A stretch of DNA of 15,144 nucleotides from JAFGSZ01 sp964492185 (GTDB lineage Bacteria; Bacteroidota; Bacteroidia; Bacteroidales; UBA10428). The stretch is from the NCBI GenBank assembly GCA_964492185.1, contig CAZBJH010000085.1, forward strand, positions 1 through 15,144, given 5' to 3'. The notes below the pieces were generated by a model. That model saw only the letters and a list, made by a program, of their open reading frames with translations, did no database searches and had not been told where the DNA came from. Below are positions 13,457 through 15,144 of the stretch, piece after piece (the first letter of the stretch is position 1; every line of letters starts with the position of its first letter). Position numbers and translations under genes: made by a program.

Positions 13457-15049
13457 TTACAATCCCGGTATTTGTTTATCCTTAGGATACTTCACAGAAA
13501 AACTAAAGCCCAGCTTTGCACTCTCTCCGGCATTCAGTTTCAGTCTCCAGAGAAGTTTTCCAAGCTCCTCGGTATATTGGGCACCGCCTTTGTCTTCAAT
13601 CGAAACAGAAATATCTTTGTTACTGGGGATCGGTACCTGATCCAGCACTTCAATTTCAACAGGATAGTTATTATTATTTCTGATATTGATCTCTATACCT
13701 TTTGTTTCTTTTATGTTCGATCCTATAGTTTGCCTGCTGGTAAGATCTTTTAAAATGTTTCGTTCAACTGATATCTTGTCGTCTCTTCCCAGCGAGATCA
13801 ATAAAGAATCAGCAGTTATCCGCGGATTTATATATGACTGACCAACATACATACCCTGAAAAAACAAATTGGATTCACCGGGCAACAGGTTGTATTGTCC
13901 GTAATCGGCAACTTTTGCCAAAAGAAACACACCATCGGACAATTTCGGAACGGTATGGTAAATAAACTCTGCAGGAAGCATATATTGCTTCATTGCCACC
14001 ATGTGTTCCTTATTGTCTGCCGGTATTGTCTGATTAGCCTCAATACAGTATTCTGCAGTAATCCGGTTCTCCGTCAACTGAACATCATACCCTGCATCTG
14101 CCTTTTCTTTAAAACGGACAACTTCGAGTGCCAGATTTGCAGCAGGAGCTTCCCGTGTTGCCTTAATCCGGCTGGATAATGGAACGGGCGGAGACTCAGC
14201 TAAAAAGTCAATATACCATGGATTCAATAAGGGACGGTTATTGTCCATATAAGGATTACCCGTAGATATGGTAAGATCGGTCTCCTCCCAGTCGAATCCG
14301 GTATGTTGTTTTACATTCGCTTTATATATCAGTTGGACAGGTTTACCCGGTTCATCCGACCGGATATCGTATAATGGCATCCAACCGGCATTGGCTGTTA
14401 TATATGAAAATTCTATACTGAGTCTTACTGCTTTGTCAGCCGACAGATGTATCACTACCTCCCCCGTAGGTTCATGGTTGCGGTTTCTAAGATCATTAAG
14501 CTGATTTTCCAGTTTTTGCTTTTTATTCTTCAACACTTCATTTTCCCTTTCAATAGCAAATACCTGTTCATGGATCTCCAATAGTCTGGTTCGATAAAAA
14601 TCAGCCAGTAACCGCAATTCATTCACTGTCATTCCGGTTTGTTCGCTTCCCAGTTTGTTGTTTGATTGTACTACCTGTTCTTCTGATTTGTAGACTGCCA
14701 GTTTTTTGTTATTCCAGTTAATATCCCGGGTTATCATTTCAAGTGAATCGGTAAGCCTTTTGATTTTATCGCTTACAGCCTGTTCTGTAAGATAATTTAT
14801 CCTTGAATTAGCTGATAACAAAACAGCCTCTCCATTTACATTCACCTGCAATGTATTTTGCTGAAGGCTGTTTGTAAGATTACCCAGTACGATCTCTGAC
14901 ATTCCTTTTTGAACGGTTACTTCTGCAACACGGGTTATTTTGGCACCGGAGCGGAAAACAGTAACCTCCGTGATCCCTGACGGGACTGTCGTTGCATTCA
15001 GTCCGGCTGCCAAAAAACATACGACGGAAAATATTATTAACCTCTTCAT
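13457..15049 (-). CDS. Secreted DUF4140/DUF4139 protein (mucoidy inhibitor MuiA-like)
   Basis: This is a protein of about 530 residues with an N-terminal signal peptide (MKRLIIFSVVCFLAAGLNA). The N-terminal DUF4140-like domain begins SGITEVTVFRSGAKITRVAE. A coiled-coil stretch follows (around EIHEQVFAIERENEVLKNKK and LENQLNDLRNRN), then the DUF4139 domain with SYITANAGWMPLYDIRSDEP and, near the end, NNNNYPVEIEVLDQVPIPSN. This architecture is found in MuiA-like proteins, described as affecting mucoidy but of unknown biochemical function. I chose the ATG at 15047-15049 because it opens directly into the signal peptide; an upstream in-frame ATG at 15073 would add MFNLIKIK. It stands alone on its strand. 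Confidence 0.85.
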   Translation of the reverse strand: MKRLIIFSVVCFLAAGLNATTVPSGITEVTVFRSGAKITRVAEVTVQKGMSEIVLGNLTNSLQQNTLQVNVNGEAVLLSANSRINYLTEQAVSDKIKRLTDSLEMITRDINWNNKKLAVYKSEEQVVQSNNKLGSEQTGMTVNELRLLADFYRTRLLEIHEQVFAIERENEVLKNKKQKLENQLNDLRNRNHEPTGEVVIHLSADKAVRLSIEFSYITANAGWMPLYDIRSDEPGKPVQLIYKANVKQHTGFDWEETDLTISTGNPYMDNNRPLLNPWYIDFLAESPPVPLSSRIKATREAPAANLALEVVRFKEKADAGYDVQLTENRITAEYCIEANQTIPADNKEHMVAMKQYMLPAEFIYHTVPKLSDGVFLLAKVADYGQYNLLPGESNLFFQGMYVGQSYINPRITADSLLISLGRDDKISVERNILKDLTSRQTIGSNIKETKGIEINIRNNNNYPVEIEVLDQVPIPSNKDISVSIEDKGGAQYTEELGKLLWRLKLNAGESAKLGFSFSVKYPKDKQIPGL

Positions 15050-15094
15050 CTTAATTTTTATTAAATTGAACAAAATTTTACCTTTTATGATTCT

Positions 15095-15136
15095 AACCTG
15101 TATTATTCATGCGTCAAGTTTGGGGCAGATGCAAGG
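15095..15136 (-). repeat. Dispersed repeat, long copy 3
   Basis: AACCTGTATTATTCATGCGT followed by CAAGTTTGGGGCAGATGCAAGG is the reverse complement of the family seen at 10997-11038. It lies just upstream of the MuiA-like start and probably continues past the window edge, so the repeat unit may be longer than visible. Confidence 0.65.
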
Positions 15137-15144
15137 CGTCGGAA

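Noticed and set aside
13322..13753. Plus-strand open frame of 143 codons
   Set aside because: Its start is made of the tandem heptads (KAQSSKLKDQRSK) and the rest is antisense to the MuiA-like gene.

Overview
The window looks like a draft or metagenome-assembled contig from an anaerobic member of the Bacteroidetes, probably Bacteroidales-like. Three things suggest this: A-rich, Shine-Dalgarno-poor gene starts; promoter boxes of the Bacteroidetes type (TTTG, about 19 nt, then TAnnTTTG) upstream of several genes; and a gene set typical of fermentative anaerobes (electron-bifurcating NfnAB beside a three-subunit PntAB). A run of exactly 100 N at 8825-8924 is a scaffold gap, so continuity across it is assumed and not seen.

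Layout. Positions 1-620 hold no convincing gene but several nested palindromes that look like repeat or insertion-sequence debris. From 3526 down to 650 (minus strand) runs the proton-translocating transhydrogenase operon pntA1-pntA2-pntB, closed by a strong hairpin at 595-619. A 405-bp divergent spacer separates it from a plus-strand operon: nfnA (3932), nfnB (4787) and a dihydroorotate-dehydrogenase-like flavoprotein (6283-7275) that lacks the usual NxSCPN catalytic motif. Next come palindromic mobile-element remnants (7275-7679), which have cut off an acetyltransferase gene after about 47 codons, and a SAM-dependent methyltransferase (minus). After the N gap are a secreted YceI-family protein, an outer-membrane beta-barrel protein and an Rrf2-type iron-sulfur regulator (all plus). 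A second, inverted copy of the mobile element (11598-11763) lies between the regulator and a minus-strand pair, a HisI-like gene followed by a long HisG-like gene. The window ends with a secreted DUF4140/DUF4139 (MuiA-like) protein on the minus strand.

How the genes fit together. The left half is about NADPH supply. PntAB uses the proton gradient to move hydride from NADH to NADP+, while NfnAB uses reduced ferredoxin plus NADH for the same purpose, and the two operons diverge from one spacer. The third gene of the nfn operon is an FMN-barrel protein that may exchange electrons with NfnAB; its substrate is unknown. In the middle, Rrf2 with three or four cluster-type cysteines could regulate the envelope genes YceI and porin upstream of it. 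On the right, HisI/HisG relatives covering histidine steps 1 and 3, without the step-2 HisE domain and with the HisI Asp metal motif replaced, are the best candidate for unusual biochemistry. No CRISPR array, rRNA, tRNA or complete transposase gene was seen.
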